NCBI RefSeq assembly: GCF_008801925.2
Contig: NZ_CP062804.1
Span: forward strand, 868,001 to 932,000
Direction: 5' to 3'
DNA from: Cupriavidus basilensis
GTDB taxonomy: Bacteria > Pseudomonadota > Gammaproteobacteria > Burkholderiales > Burkholderiaceae
Length of the DNA stretch: 64,000 bases
Positions within the stretch are counted from its first letter, which is position 1. Every line of letters starts with the position of its first letter. Below the pieces are notes generated by a model. That model saw nothing but the letters and a program-made list of their open reading frames with translations. It was not told the DNA's origin and did not search any database. This document shows, piece after piece, positions 19,551 to 28,058 of the stretch. The position numbers were made by a program, and so were the translations under genes.

Positions 19551-19575
19551 GTTATCCACAGTATTTGTGGATAAC
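19551..19575. promoter_or_regulatory. Two inverted consensus DnaA boxes in a perfect palindrome
   Basis: GTTATCCACA (19551-19560) and TGTGGATAAC (19566-19575) are perfect 10-bp arms around GTATT. Each arm contains TTATCCACA, an exact match to the DnaA-box consensus TTATNCACA. No dnaA, dnaN, repA or parAB gene is in the window, and no further cluster of boxes was seen, so an origin is unlikely. It may be a DnaA-titration or regulatory site, or a chance hairpin. Confidence 0.5.
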
Positions 19576-19730
19576 ACGACCCATAAAAACGGGCTTTGGT
19601 TGCGGTCGGCAGCAAATTGTCAAGCGGTTAGAAGGTTTGCTCGAATGGCTGGCGGCAGGGGCTGTTCGGCCAGGTTCCCCGCGCCCGGCGGCGTTCGGAT
19701 CCTTCCTTGTCCCATCGGTCTTATTTTCCT

Positions 19731-19752
19731 ATAGTCCTATTCATAGAACTAT
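19731..19752. promoter_or_regulatory. 22-bp imperfect palindrome upstream of the CoA-transferase
   Basis: ATAGTCCTAT (19731-19740) and ATAGAACTAT (19743-19752) pair at all but one position across a two-base centre. The site lies 24 bases before the CoA-transferase start and probably overlaps its promoter. The GntR/UTRA regulator encoded just downstream of that gene is the natural candidate to bind it. Confidence 0.5.
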
Positions 19753-19775
19753 TCGAACGAACGTTGGGGGAGACG

Positions 19776-20993
19776 ATGGAGATGACGGCTGGCGCCCTGT
19801 CCGGGGTCAAGGTGGTGGACATCACGGCGGTATTCATGGGCCCCTCGGCCACGCAGATGCTGGGCGACCTTGGCGCCGACGTGATCAAGGTGGAGTCGCC
19901 CGAGGGCGATGTCACGCGCGGCATCGGGCCGTGCGGCGACGAGAAGATGGGGCCGCTCTACCTGGGCCTGAACCGCAACAAGCGCAGCGTTGTGCTGGAC
20001 CTCAAATCGGAAGACGGGCGCGAGGCGCTGCTGCGGCTGGTGCAAGACGCCGACGTGCTGGCCTACAACGTCAGGCCGCAAGCCATGCAGCGCCTGGGGC
20101 TGGACTACGAAACGCTGTCCGCGCTGAACCCGCGCCTGGTCTATGTCGGCATGTTCGGCTTCTCGCAGCGCGGGCGCTACGCGCCGCAGGCCGCGTTCGA
20201 CGACCTGATCCAGGCGGCCTGCGGCCTGCCCCAGGCGGTGGCCAGGGGCAGCGGCGATATCCCGCGCTATCTCCCCATCACCATTGCCGACCGCTCTGTG
20301 GGGCTCTACGCCTTTGGCGTGATCTGCGCCGCGCTGTACGCGCAAGCGCGCACCGGCAAGGGCCAGCGCGTGGACGTGCCGATGTTCGAGACCATGGTGC
20401 CCTATGTGCTGGGCGACCACCTCTACGGCGAGACCTTCGTGCCGCCGCGCGGCGGCTTTGGCTATCCGCGCCTGCTGTCGCCGGAGCGCCGGCCCTACCA
20501 GACGCGCGACGGCCATGTGTGCTGCCTGATCTACCACGACCATCACTGGCGCACCTTCCTCAAGGCCATCGGCAAGGCCGGCTTGTTCGACACCGATCCC
20601 CGCTTCGCCAGCATCACCACGCGCACCGCCCACATCACGGAGCTTTACGCGATGGTCAGCGACGAAATGGCCAAGCGCACCACGGACGAATGGCGCGCGC
20701 TGCTCAAGGAGGCCGATATCCCGGTGTTCCCCATGCACACGTTCGAGACGCTGCTCGATGATCCGCATCTGCGTGACATCGGCTTCTTCCGCGAGACCGA
20801 TCACCCGGGCGTGGGCCGCATCCGCGAGATGGCGGTCCCCAGCGAATGGTCGGGCACGCCGCCCACCAGCCAGCGCCACGCCCCCGCGCTGGGGGAGCAC
20901 AGCCGCGAGGTGCTGCGCGAGGCGGGCTACGACGACACCGCCATCGACCGCATGATGGCCGCGGGCACCACGCGCGAATCGGCCAAAGCATGA
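19776..20993 (+). CDS. Class III (CaiB/BaiF-type) CoA-transferase
   Basis: A 405-residue enzyme starting at MEMTAGALSG, preceded by a GGGGGA ribosome site. The family opening LSGVKVVDITAVFMGPSATQMLGDLGADVIKVE is clear. LGLNRNKRSVVLDLKS follows, then the FDDLIQAACG block around residues 141-150, where the catalytic Asp of this family lies. A GERRPYQTRDG-like substrate loop and the VPMFETM block are also present. It moves CoA between a donor acyl-CoA and a carboxylic acid. Together with the downstream GntR and Bug genes it forms a small uptake-and-activation unit for an unknown acid. Confidence 0.93.
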   Translation: MEMTAGALSGVKVVDITAVFMGPSATQMLGDLGADVIKVESPEGDVTRGIGPCGDEKMGPLYLGLNRNKRSVVLDLKSEDGREALLRLVQDADVLAYNVRPQAMQRLGLDYETLSALNPRLVYVGMFGFSQRGRYAPQAAFDDLIQAACGLPQAVARGSGDIPRYLPITIADRSVGLYAFGVICAALYAQARTGKGQRVDVPMFETMVPYVLGDHLYGETFVPPRGGFGYPRLLSPERRPYQTRDGHVCCLIYHDHHWRTFLKAIGKAGLFDTDPRFASITTRTAHITELYAMVSDEMAKRTTDEWRALLKEADIPVFPMHTFETLLDDPHLRDIGFFRETDHPGVGRIREMAVPSEWSGTPPTSQRHAPALGEHSREVLREAGYDDTAIDRMMAAGTTRESAKA

Positions 20994-21045
20994 CGCAAAA
21001 ACTGCAGGCCATGCCCATGCCCATGCAGGCGCCAAGGAGCCTGTC

Positions 21046-21879
21046 GTGATGCGCAACGCAACCCGCGCGGCCGACACGGCGGCAGCCCCCGACGGCGAGG
21101 CGCATGCGCTGCCAGACGATGGCACGGGCGGCGTGGCGCGCTACCGGCAACTGGCCAGCGTGCTGCGCCACCGGATCGTTTCCGGCGAATGGCCGCTGGG
21201 GCACCAGCTGCCCACGGTGGAGCGCCTTGCGCAGACCTACGGCATCGCCCGCGTCACCGTCAGGCAGGCTTTTGCCGTGCTGGCCGAGGAGGGCCTGGTC
21301 AGCAGCCAGCGCGGGCGCGGCACGCACGTCACCGGCCAGCCGCCCGGGCCGAGCGAGGGCATGCGATCCGCGATCAACAACGAGCTGGTCGGCGGCAGCG
21401 AGCTGGAAATCCGCATCCTGGACAAACGCAGGGATGTCAGCCTGCCGCCGGGCTTGCCCACGCGCGGCGAGCCGCTGGGCCGCTACGTGCTGCTGCGCAA
21501 GCTGCACATGCATGATGGCGAGCCGTTCTGCCTGATCGAGCTGTATGTGGCCGAGTCCGTCTTCAGCCAGTTCCCGCGCGGCAGTGAAAAGCACCGCAAG
21601 ATCGCCCGCCTGCTGCGCGAGGCCGTGGGCGAGCGCCTTGGCATCATGCACCAGACCATGACGGTGGAACCCACCGACTATGCGATGGCGCGCGCGCTGG
21701 CCTATGGCTTTGCCGCGCCCATCGCCAAGATCGTGCGCACCACGCTGGATATCGACGGCAAGGTGCTCACGGCAGGGTGTTTCTGGTATCGCGGGGACCG
21801 CTTCATCCTCGACGTGGAATTGCCAGCCCACCTGGCTGATCGCTACCCGGCGCTTGCGGTACCCGATAGCCGCAGTTGA
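21046..21879 (+). CDS. GntR-family regulator, UTRA (HutC) subfamily
   Basis: A 277-residue regulator. The winged helix spans about residues 25-95 (YRQLASVLRHRIVSGEWPLGHQLPTVERLAQTYGIARVTVRQAFAVLAEEGLV). The C-terminal UTRA ligand-binding domain follows, with RYVLLRKLHMHDGEPFCLIELYV and the later YRGDRFILDVEL. It lies 52 bases downstream of the CoA-transferase and 94 bases upstream of a Bug gene, all on the plus strand. It probably controls this unit through the palindrome at 19731. Confidence 0.92.
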   Translation: MMRNATRAADTAAAPDGEAHALPDDGTGGVARYRQLASVLRHRIVSGEWPLGHQLPTVERLAQTYGIARVTVRQAFAVLAEEGLVSSQRGRGTHVTGQPPGPSEGMRSAINNELVGGSELEIRILDKRRDVSLPPGLPTRGEPLGRYVLLRKLHMHDGEPFCLIELYVAESVFSQFPRGSEKHRKIARLLREAVGERLGIMHQTMTVEPTDYAMARALAYGFAAPIAKIVRTTLDIDGKVLTAGCFWYRGDRFILDVELPAHLADRYPALAVPDSRS

Positions 21880-21973
21880 GCGTTACCCCGAAAAAACCCA
21901 GCAGATGCCGCAAAGGCACAAGCGGTAAAAGAACGTAATAAAAAAACATAAAAGTGGCAAACGAGGAGACAAC

Positions 21974-22969
21974 ATGACGCACCCCTTCACCCGGCGCGCG
22001 ATCGCCGGCTTGCTGCTGCCCGTCCTGGCGCTGGCAGCCATTCCTGCCAGCCTGGCGCGCGCCGCCGATACGGGCGACTACCCCGCCAAGCCGGTGCGCG
22101 TGGTTGTGCCGTTCCCGGCCGGCAGCGGCACAGACAGCAGCGCGCGCTTCATCGCCGAAGCCGTCACCGGCCAGACCAGCAAGTCCGTCGTGGTGGACAA
22201 CCGGCCCGGCGCCAATGGCTTTATCGCAGCGCAGGCGGTTGCCACCGCGCCCGCCGATGGCTACACCATGCTGGTGACCACCAACACCACGCACGCCGCC
22301 AATGCATCGCTGTTCAAGAAGCTGCCCTATGACCCGGTCAAGGATTTCGCGCCGGTCTCGCTGATCGCCAAGAGCGGGCTGGTACTGGTGGTGCCGCCCG
22401 ACAGCCCCGTGCACACCGTGGCCGAGCTGACCGCGCTGGCCAAGACCACGTCCGGCAAGCTCACCTTCGCCAGCGGCAGCTCCTCCACCCGCATTGCCAG
22501 CGAGCTCTACAAGATGATGGCCGGCGTGCAAGCGCTCCACGTGCCCTATAAAGGCGTGCCAGTCGCGCTCACCGACCTGATGGGCCATCAGGTCGACTTC
22601 ATGATCTCGGATATATCACCCGCCATGACCCTGATCCAGGGCGGCAAGCTGCGCGCCATCGCCGTCACCACGGCGCAGCGCCATCCCGTGCTGAAGGATG
22701 TGCCAACCATGGCGGAAAGCGGATTGCCCGGCTACGAGATGGTGGCCTGGTCCGCGGCATTCTTCCCCGCCGCGACCCCCAGGCCCGTGGTGGAGCGCAT
22801 GAACCAGATGGTGCGCAAGGGCCTGACCGACGCCAGGGCCGCCGAGTACTTCAGCCGCACCGGCGGCGAGCCCGCGCCGTCCACCCCGGACGAGCTCGCC
22901 GCCTTCGTGCGCAGCGAAACGCAGAAGTGGGCGAAGGTGATCAAGGCAGCGGGGATCGAGCCGGAGTGA
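21974..22969 (+). CDS. Bug/TctC-family periplasmic solute-binding protein
   Basis: A 331-residue protein with a signal peptide (RRAIAGLLLPVLALAAIPASLARAAD). Bug motifs are VVVPFPAGSGTDSSARF, VDNRPGANGFIAAQAV, FASGSSSTRIASE and LKDVPTMAESG. A GAGGAGA ribosome site lies five bases before the ATG. It is the last gene of the CoA-transferase unit and would capture the acid that the transferase activates. It has no partner permease in the window. Confidence 0.93.
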   Translation: MTHPFTRRAIAGLLLPVLALAAIPASLARAADTGDYPAKPVRVVVPFPAGSGTDSSARFIAEAVTGQTSKSVVVDNRPGANGFIAAQAVATAPADGYTMLVTTNTTHAANASLFKKLPYDPVKDFAPVSLIAKSGLVLVVPPDSPVHTVAELTALAKTTSGKLTFASGSSSTRIASELYKMMAGVQALHVPYKGVPVALTDLMGHQVDFMISDISPAMTLIQGGKLRAIAVTTAQRHPVLKDVPTMAESGLPGYEMVAWSAAFFPAATPRPVVERMNQMVRKGLTDARAAEYFSRTGGEPAPSTPDELAAFVRSETQKWAKVIKAAGIEPE

Positions 22970-22970
22970 A

Positions 22971-23021
22971 GGGCGGGCGCTTGCGCAAGGTGATGCACCT
23001 CGCTCTTGCGCAGGCCCGCCC
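22971..23021 (-). repeat. Dispersed palindromic repeat, copy 1
   Basis: GGGCGGGC (22971-22978) and GCCCGCCC (23014-23021) are the arms of a hairpin whose interior carries TTGCGCAAGGTGATGCACC. Read on the minus strand, this ~50-base unit closely matches the one at 35683-35732. It starts one base after the Bug stop, between convergent genes, and so may also act as a terminator or 3'-end protector. Confidence 0.65.
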
Positions 23022-23026
23022 AAGAA

Positions 23027-23488
23027 CTAAACCGGCTTGCGATACACCACGAACCCCGAGTTCTCCGCGACCTTGTCGTAGAGCTTCATCGCTGTCGTGT
23101 TGGTCTCGTGCGTTTGCCAGTAGACCCGCTTGGCACCTGCGGTTTCGGCGCGTTGGTAGACCGCCTCGATCAATGCGCGGCCAACACCCGTGCCGCGTGC
23201 CGCCTCCGACGTAAAGAGATCCTGCAAGTAGCAGCTCGGGCCGATCTGGATGGTGCTGCGATGAAACAGGTAATGCACCAGGCCCAGCAATTCGCCGGAG
23301 CGCTCCGCCACCAGCGCGTGCATGGGCTCGTAAGCGTCGACGAAGCGCGACCACGTCATGCGGGTGATTTCGATCGGCAGCGCAGTCTCCGCCTTGCGTC
23401 CATAGAAGGCGTTGTAGCCATCCCATAGCACTTTCCACGCTTCAAAATCGCCTGGCTCGGCGGGGCGGATCAGGATCGGGTCGGTCAC
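23027..23488 (-). CDS. GNAT-family N-acetyltransferase
   Basis: A 153-residue protein with the GNAT fold. LLGLVHYLFHR forms the central strand, YLQDLFTSEAARGTGVGRALIEAVYQRA (about 90-115) holds the acetyl-CoA-binding R-G-x-G-x-G/A loop, and VYWQTHETNTTAMKLYDKV is the C-terminal motif. It acetylates an unknown amine. It stands alone between convergent and same-strand genes. Confidence 0.9.
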   Translation of the reverse strand: MTDPILIRPAEPGDFEAWKVLWDGYNAFYGRKAETALPIEITRMTWSRFVDAYEPMHALVAERSGELLGLVHYLFHRSTIQIGPSCYLQDLFTSEAARGTGVGRALIEAVYQRAETAGAKRVYWQTHETNTTAMKLYDKVAENSGFVVYRKPV

Positions 23489-23544
23489 GGAGTCATCCTC
23501 AGGGTGAGTGTCTTGTTGTGTTGTTGTATTGTCGCGCGTCGATG

Positions 23545-25521
23545 CTAGGCGCGGTTGCTCGAGGCAGGCGGCGGCGTGTAGCGCGCCTTGCCGCTGCGCT
23601 TGGCTTCGTACAGCGCCATGTCCGCACGCATGAAGAGTTCGTTCACGGTCTGGCCGTCGTCCGGGTAATGGATGGCCATGCCCACGCTGGCTGTCGCCAC
23701 GATGGTATGGCCTTCGATGAAATGCGCTCGCCGGGCTGCGTGCACGATGGCCTGGGCGATGCGCTCCAGCGTTGCGATGTTGAGTGCGTCGTCCAGCACG
23801 ACGGCGAACTCGTCGCCGCCGATCCGGGCCACGGCGTCGCCGGTGCGCACGCAGGCGGAGAGGCGCTCGGCGAAGGACGCCAGCAACTGGTCGCCAACAG
23901 CGTGCCCAAACGTGTCGTTGATGGTCTTGAAATCGTCCACGTCCACGAGCAACAGGGCGACGCTGGCGTGGTTCGCGCCAGCCCGGGCCATGGCATCGGC
24001 CATGCGCCGGTCGAACCCCTTGCGGTTAAGCAGGCCCGTGAGGTGGTCCGTGAGCGTCTGCGCTTCCAGGCTGCGCATCTTCTGGCGCTCGTTGGTCACG
24101 TTGCGCGCGAACATGTACAGGCCCTGGACCGTGTCCTTGCCGTCATTCCAGGCGGGCCGGTAGGTAACCTCCATGCACTCGGCATCATCATTGCCTTCCA
24201 GGCTGAAGGTGACCGACGCGCCCAGGTAGGCCTGTTCCAGGTAAGGCTTCGATGCCACGTAGATGCAGGTGCCCCAAAGCTCGCGCATCGTCAGCCCGAC
24301 AATCTGCTCCACCGGCAGGTTGAACCGCCGCGCGTAGGCCTCGTTGACAAAGACATAGCGCTCGTTCATATCGATGAACGAGACAAAGTCCGGCACATGG
24401 TTGGCAATGGCCTCGATGCGCTTCTCGCTCTCGGCGGCGCGATCCTTGGCGGCGCTCAGCGCGGCTTCCCGCTCGGAGAGCTGGTGCATGACCGCGCCAA
24501 AGGTGGTGGCCAGCTCACCAATCTCGTCATTGCGCCCGGTTGGCAGCGCAGCCAGGGCGGCAAGATTCTTGGGCACCTCGCTGACCACCCGATGCAGCAG
24601 CTCCAGCGGCGCCAGCAGGCGGCGTATCACCAGCCACATCAGCAACGCGGCCAGCAACAGCGACACGCCGGCGACCATGAGCGTCTTGTGGCGGGCCGCG
24701 AGCAGCGGGGCGTACGCCTCGTCGGCGGGCAGGACCGAAACCACCTCCCAGCCATTGGACTCGAGCAGGTAGCGCGCCACCACGGGCTGCGTTGGGTAGA
24801 TCATCTCCCACCCGGAGGGCGGCGCGCCAAGGCCGCAGGTCTCGTCATGCGCCTTGGCCGGCGTCATCACCTTCGAAGGATCGGGGTGCATGGCGTAGCG
24901 CGGGTTCGTGCCGGAGGAGACCAGGCAATAGCCGCCGGTCAGGCCAACCCGGCTGTGCGCCAGCTGGCCAAGGAAGTTGCTCTCCGTGAAATTCAATGCG
25001 CCGCCAACCACCGCCAGCAGCTTGCCGTCCGGGCCGCGCAGGGGCACGGCAAGCACCACGCCGGGCGAATCGCTCATGCGGCCCCGCAGCAGGTCCGACA
25101 CGGCAAACTCAGAACCGTCGAGGATCGCGCGGAAGTAATCGCGGTCCGACAGGTGGATGCGTTGCCCGATGGGCACGGCGGTACTGAACACCATGTCGCC
25201 GTCAGGCCAGGCCAGGAACACGGCATTGAAGATCTGCGGCATGGCCATCGCCTGGGTGGCAAAGCGCCGCAAATCGGCGGGCGGCTGCCCAAGCATGGGC
25301 GCCAGCTGCTGCCCCAGGCGGCGCAAGGCGATCGCCCGCGTCTCGAATTTCTCGTCGAGTTGTTCGGCAACCAGCTTGACCAGCGTTTCCTGCTGGGCCT
25401 GGCGCAGCGCAGCCAGGGTCTGGAACGCGTAGTACTGGGTAAACAGTGCGCGCGCCAGGATGATGAATGTCACCACGAGCGCCGTGGCTAAGGCGACCCG
25501 ATACTTTAAAGAGTGCTGCAT
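23545..25521 (-). CDS. Membrane-bound sensor diguanylate cyclase (Cache-PAS-GGDEF)
   Basis: A 658-residue protein starting at MQHSLKYRVALAT. Domain order is a first transmembrane helix (about 7-30), a periplasmic Cache-like sensor region (about 35-290) and a second helix (LMVAGVSLLLAALLMWLVI). A HAMP-like linker, a PAS domain (VPDFVSFIDMNERYVFVNEAYARRF) and a GGDEF domain follow. The active-site motif RIGGDEFAVVL is intact. An inhibitory I-site (RTGD, five residues before GGDEF) is also present. It should make cyclic di-GMP in response to an extracellular signal, with product feedback. Cyclic di-GMP could affect the polysaccharide locus, but no direct link is visible. Confidence 0.92.
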   Translation of the reverse strand: MQHSLKYRVALATALVVTFIILARALFTQYYAFQTLAALRQAQQETLVKLVAEQLDEKFETRAIALRRLGQQLAPMLGQPPADLRRFATQAMAMPQIFNAVFLAWPDGDMVFSTAVPIGQRIHLSDRDYFRAILDGSEFAVSDLLRGRMSDSPGVVLAVPLRGPDGKLLAVVGGALNFTESNFLGQLAHSRVGLTGGYCLVSSGTNPRYAMHPDPSKVMTPAKAHDETCGLGAPPSGWEMIYPTQPVVARYLLESNGWEVVSVLPADEAYAPLLAARHKTLMVAGVSLLLAALLMWLVIRRLLAPLELLHRVVSEVPKNLAALAALPTGRNDEIGELATTFGAVMHQLSEREAALSAAKDRAAESEKRIEAIANHVPDFVSFIDMNERYVFVNEAYARRFNLPVEQIVGLTMRELWGTCIYVASKPYLEQAYLGASVTFSLEGNDDAECMEVTYRPAWNDGKDTVQGLYMFARNVTNERQKMRSLEAQTLTDHLTGLLNRKGFDRRMADAMARAGANHASVALLLVDVDDFKTINDTFGHAVGDQLLASFAERLSACVRTGDAVARIGGDEFAVVLDDALNIATLERIAQAIVHAARRAHFIEGHTIVATASVGMAIHYPDDGQTVNELFMRADMALYEAKRSGKARYTPPPASSNRA

Positions 25522-25811
25522 GAGTATCTTATTCTTGGTTTTGCCGACCAGCCTGACCACCGGCCCTTCCGTCCCGGCCGCCCATCCCCCATCGCGGGCG
25601 ACTGACCCGGCTGTTAGGTTAGCAGAAGCGCAGGAGCGCTCCGCTTATGCCGACGGCATTGCTCTGGCATGTGTGTCTTATTCGTGGCTTTGGCCGGCAC
25701 TGGTGGCTTTCGGGGACTAGAATGCGGCATTCCCCCAACAGCCCCCGGTCCCCGCCACGATTCGCCGGCTGGAGCCTGCCCCATCCCCGTCACCCGAAAA
25801 TCAAAAAACCC

Positions 25812-26273
25812 ATGACCCTCGATCCCGTTCTCCGCTTCCTGCACATCGCCGGCGTCACGCTTTGGGTGGGCGGCATGTTTTTCGCCTATGTCTGCCTGCG
25901 CCCGGCCGCGGCCACCTTGCTGGAGCCGCCGCAGCGGCTGCGCTTGTGGCGCGCCGTATTCGCGCGGTTCCTGGCCTGGGTCTGGGGCGCCGTCGCGCTG
26001 ATCGCCATCAGCGGCGCGTCCATGCTCGGCGCGCTCGGGTTTGCCGCCGCGCCTGTGCACTGGCACATCATGTTCGGCCTTGGCCTGATCATGATCGGCA
26101 TCTTTGCCTATGTGTTCTTCGGCCCCTATGGTGCGCTGCGCCGCAGCGTCGATGCGCAGGACTGGAAGGCCGCCGGCGCCGCGCTGGGCCGCATCCGGCA
26201 GGCCGTCGGCCTGAACCTGGCGCTTGGCGCGCTCACCATCGCGGTAGCCACGCTGGGCCGGCTGCTCGCCTGA
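25812..26273 (+). CDS. Four-helix membrane protein, CopD/DUF2269-like
   Basis: A 153-residue protein starting at MTLDPVLRFLHIAGV, with about four transmembrane helices. His in RFLHIAGVTLWVGGMFF and in VHWHIMFGLGLIM suggest possible metal or haem ligands, as in CopD and related copper-resistance membrane proteins. The family match is by general pattern and length, so the role is not certain. It is divergent from the Cache-PAS-GGDEF gene. Confidence 0.65.
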   Translation: MTLDPVLRFLHIAGVTLWVGGMFFAYVCLRPAAATLLEPPQRLRLWRAVFARFLAWVWGAVALIAISGASMLGALGFAAAPVHWHIMFGLGLIMIGIFAYVFFGPYGALRRSVDAQDWKAAGAALGRIRQAVGLNLALGALTIAVATLGRLLA

Positions 26274-26310
26274 TGACTGCCCCTTCGTTCCCTGAGACCC
26301 CTTAGTCCCC

Positions 26311-27471
26311 TCAGGCCGCTTGCATCACCGCCTCGACCCGGTTCCTGCCCGCGCTCTTGGCGCGGTACAGGGCAAGATCGGCGCGGCCAACGGCGTCGTC
26401 CAGGCGCGTTTCCGATCTTTCCACGCAGGCCACGCCGATGCTGATGGTCAGATCCGCGATGCGCTCACCAAAAAACCGGGAAGACGTAGCCCGCAGGCGC
26501 TCCGCCAGCGCCAGCGCGCCGGCCATGCCGGTACGCGGCAGCAACACCAGGAACTCCTCGCCCCCGAAGCGCCCCGGGTAGGCGCCCGGCGGCAGCTCGC
26601 GCTTGAGCATGGCCGAGAACTCCATCAGCACCCGGTCGCCCTCGGCGTGCCCCATGCTGTCGTTCACGCGCTTGAAGTGGTCAAGGTCGATCAACAGCAA
26701 CGCCATCTCGCCGCCGTCCTCGCGCATGCGTTCCAGCGCCTCCTGGCCGGCCGCATACAAGGCGCGCCGATTGAGCAGCAGCGTCAGCGGGTCCGTCCTG
26801 GAGAGCACGTCGAGCTCCACGTGCAGGCGCCGCGTGATCACCAGCATGAAGGCGACCGACAAGGCCAGGACCATCAGGGTGTTGGAACTCAGGTAGATGA
26901 TCTGGAAGACGTCGTCGGCCGCAAAAAAGGAGTGCCTGGTCATCCCGGCGGACAGGCTGGTGCCGAAACGCACCACCACCACCAGCGCCTGGACGCTCAT
27001 CAGGGCGCCAAAGAAGTAGGTGCTGAAATGGCGTTCGCCGTAGCGCAGGATCAGCACGCATTGCGCGATGTAGAAGATCCCGATGACAAAGGTCACGATG
27101 GTCACCCGGGCCACATAGTTCGGCTGCCAGAGCGCATACCAGGCCAGCAGCAGCGTGCCCAGCACGGTCAGTGCGGCGGCAGACCGCCAGGTTTGCGCCC
27201 GCCCGTAGAACGCCTGCACGGCGAGCATCCACAGGGCCATGGCAGCCATCACCAGGCAGTTGGCCACCACGATGGAGAGCCAGTCCGGGGCGATATCGCG
27301 CAACCAGAACAGCACCGGCGCAACGATCAGCAGCAGCGAGCCGCCGACCCAGCGCCCAATCCCCTTGATCGACCGCGGGAAACTGTAATACGCCGACAAC
27401 AGCACGACCGACATCAGTGCCGACATCACCGCTGACAGCAAGACTGTCGTTCTCAGGTCGATCTGGGGCAT
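26311..27471 (-). CDS. Membrane diguanylate cyclase without I-site
   Basis: A 386-residue protein starting at MPQIDLRTTV. The first ~215 residues hold six to seven hydrophobic helices and no recognised sensor domain. The GGDEF domain follows (TDPLTLLLNRRALY, LLIDLDHFKRVNDSMGHAEGD) with the active variant RFGGEEFLVLL. No RxxD sits five residues before GGEEF, so product inhibition at the primary I-site is not expected, unlike the neighbouring cyclase. It should synthesise cyclic di-GMP. Confidence 0.9.
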   Translation of the reverse strand: MPQIDLRTTVLLSAVMSALMSVVLLSAYYSFPRSIKGIGRWVGGSLLLIVAPVLFWLRDIAPDWLSIVVANCLVMAAMALWMLAVQAFYGRAQTWRSAAALTVLGTLLLAWYALWQPNYVARVTIVTFVIGIFYIAQCVLILRYGERHFSTYFFGALMSVQALVVVVRFGTSLSAGMTRHSFFAADDVFQIIYLSSNTLMVLALSVAFMLVITRRLHVELDVLSRTDPLTLLLNRRALYAAGQEALERMREDGGEMALLLIDLDHFKRVNDSMGHAEGDRVLMEFSAMLKRELPPGAYPGRFGGEEFLVLLPRTGMAGALALAERLRATSSRFFGERIADLTISIGVACVERSETRLDDAVGRADLALYRAKSAGRNRVEAVMQAA

Positions 27472-27557
27472 TGTCAGTGCGCATCCCAATCCGTGGCGAT
27501 TGGCCATCCTACCAAAGACTGATCGCCTACGGTTGCCCGCCAGCCTGCGTGGCGCAG

Positions 27558-28058
27558 TCAGGCCGGCTTGCTCACCATCAGCCAGTACACCACCAGCAAG
27601 CCGCCGAACGCCGGAAACCCCAGCGCCACCCAGATGCGCTCATACAGCCAGTAGCGCGGCGCAATGCCGGTGGCGTCGGTGGCATCGGTCGCGCCGCCCG
27701 ATGCCGGCAATGCCTGCGCAGCCTGCCCGGCCATATCGCGCATCCGCCATTGCAGCCACAGCACCGGCAGCCAGCAAGCCCCCGCCAGCGCATAGAGCGA
27801 CAGCGAGATCCACAGCCAGGACGCCGAAGGCGGATACCCCGCCGCATGCATCATGTAGAGCCCGCTCAGCGGCTGGAAGACCACGGCCGGCGCGGTGATC
27901 CAGGTGTCGGCGCGCACCACCCAGCGGGTCACCACCGCCATGGCCTGCACGTTCTTGCTGCGGTTCACGAAGAACATGTAGAAGGCCGTGCCAAAGCCCG
28001 TGCCAAACATAAAGGTGGCGGACAGGATATGCAGCCACTTGACGGTCAGGTAGGTCAT
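27558..28058 (-). CDS. DUF2269-family membrane protein
   Basis: A 166-residue protein starting at MTYLTVKWLHILSAT, with about four transmembrane helices and the DUF2269 pattern (KWLHILSATFMFGTGFGTAFYMFF, ADTWITAPAVVFQPLSG). The ATG overlaps the stop of the upstream SDR gene by four bases (ATGA), so the two are translationally coupled. Function is unknown. It frequently occurs beside SDR/DoxX-type genes. Confidence 0.82.
   Translation of the reverse strand: MTYLTVKWLHILSATFMFGTGFGTAFYMFFVNRSKNVQAMAVVTRWVVRADTWITAPAVVFQPLSGLYMMHAAGYPPSASWLWISLSLYALAGACWLPVLWLQWRMRDMAGQAAQALPASGGATDATDATGIAPRYWLYERIWVALGFPAFGGLLVVYWLMVSKPA

Larger units (their letters stand above)
19349..19775. other. 427-base gap holding a DnaA-box palindrome and a candidate operator
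   Basis: No convincing gene is seen between the GntR stop and the CoA-transferase start. Two structured elements are present, listed separately: inverted consensus DnaA boxes at 19551-19575 and a 22-bp imperfect palindrome at 19731-19752. The rest shows no recognisable feature. Confidence 0.6.

Noticed and set aside
19551..19575. Replication origin suggested by DnaA boxes
   Set aside because: Only one pair of boxes is present, with no dnaA/dnaN/rep/par gene and no AT-rich unwinding region beside it.
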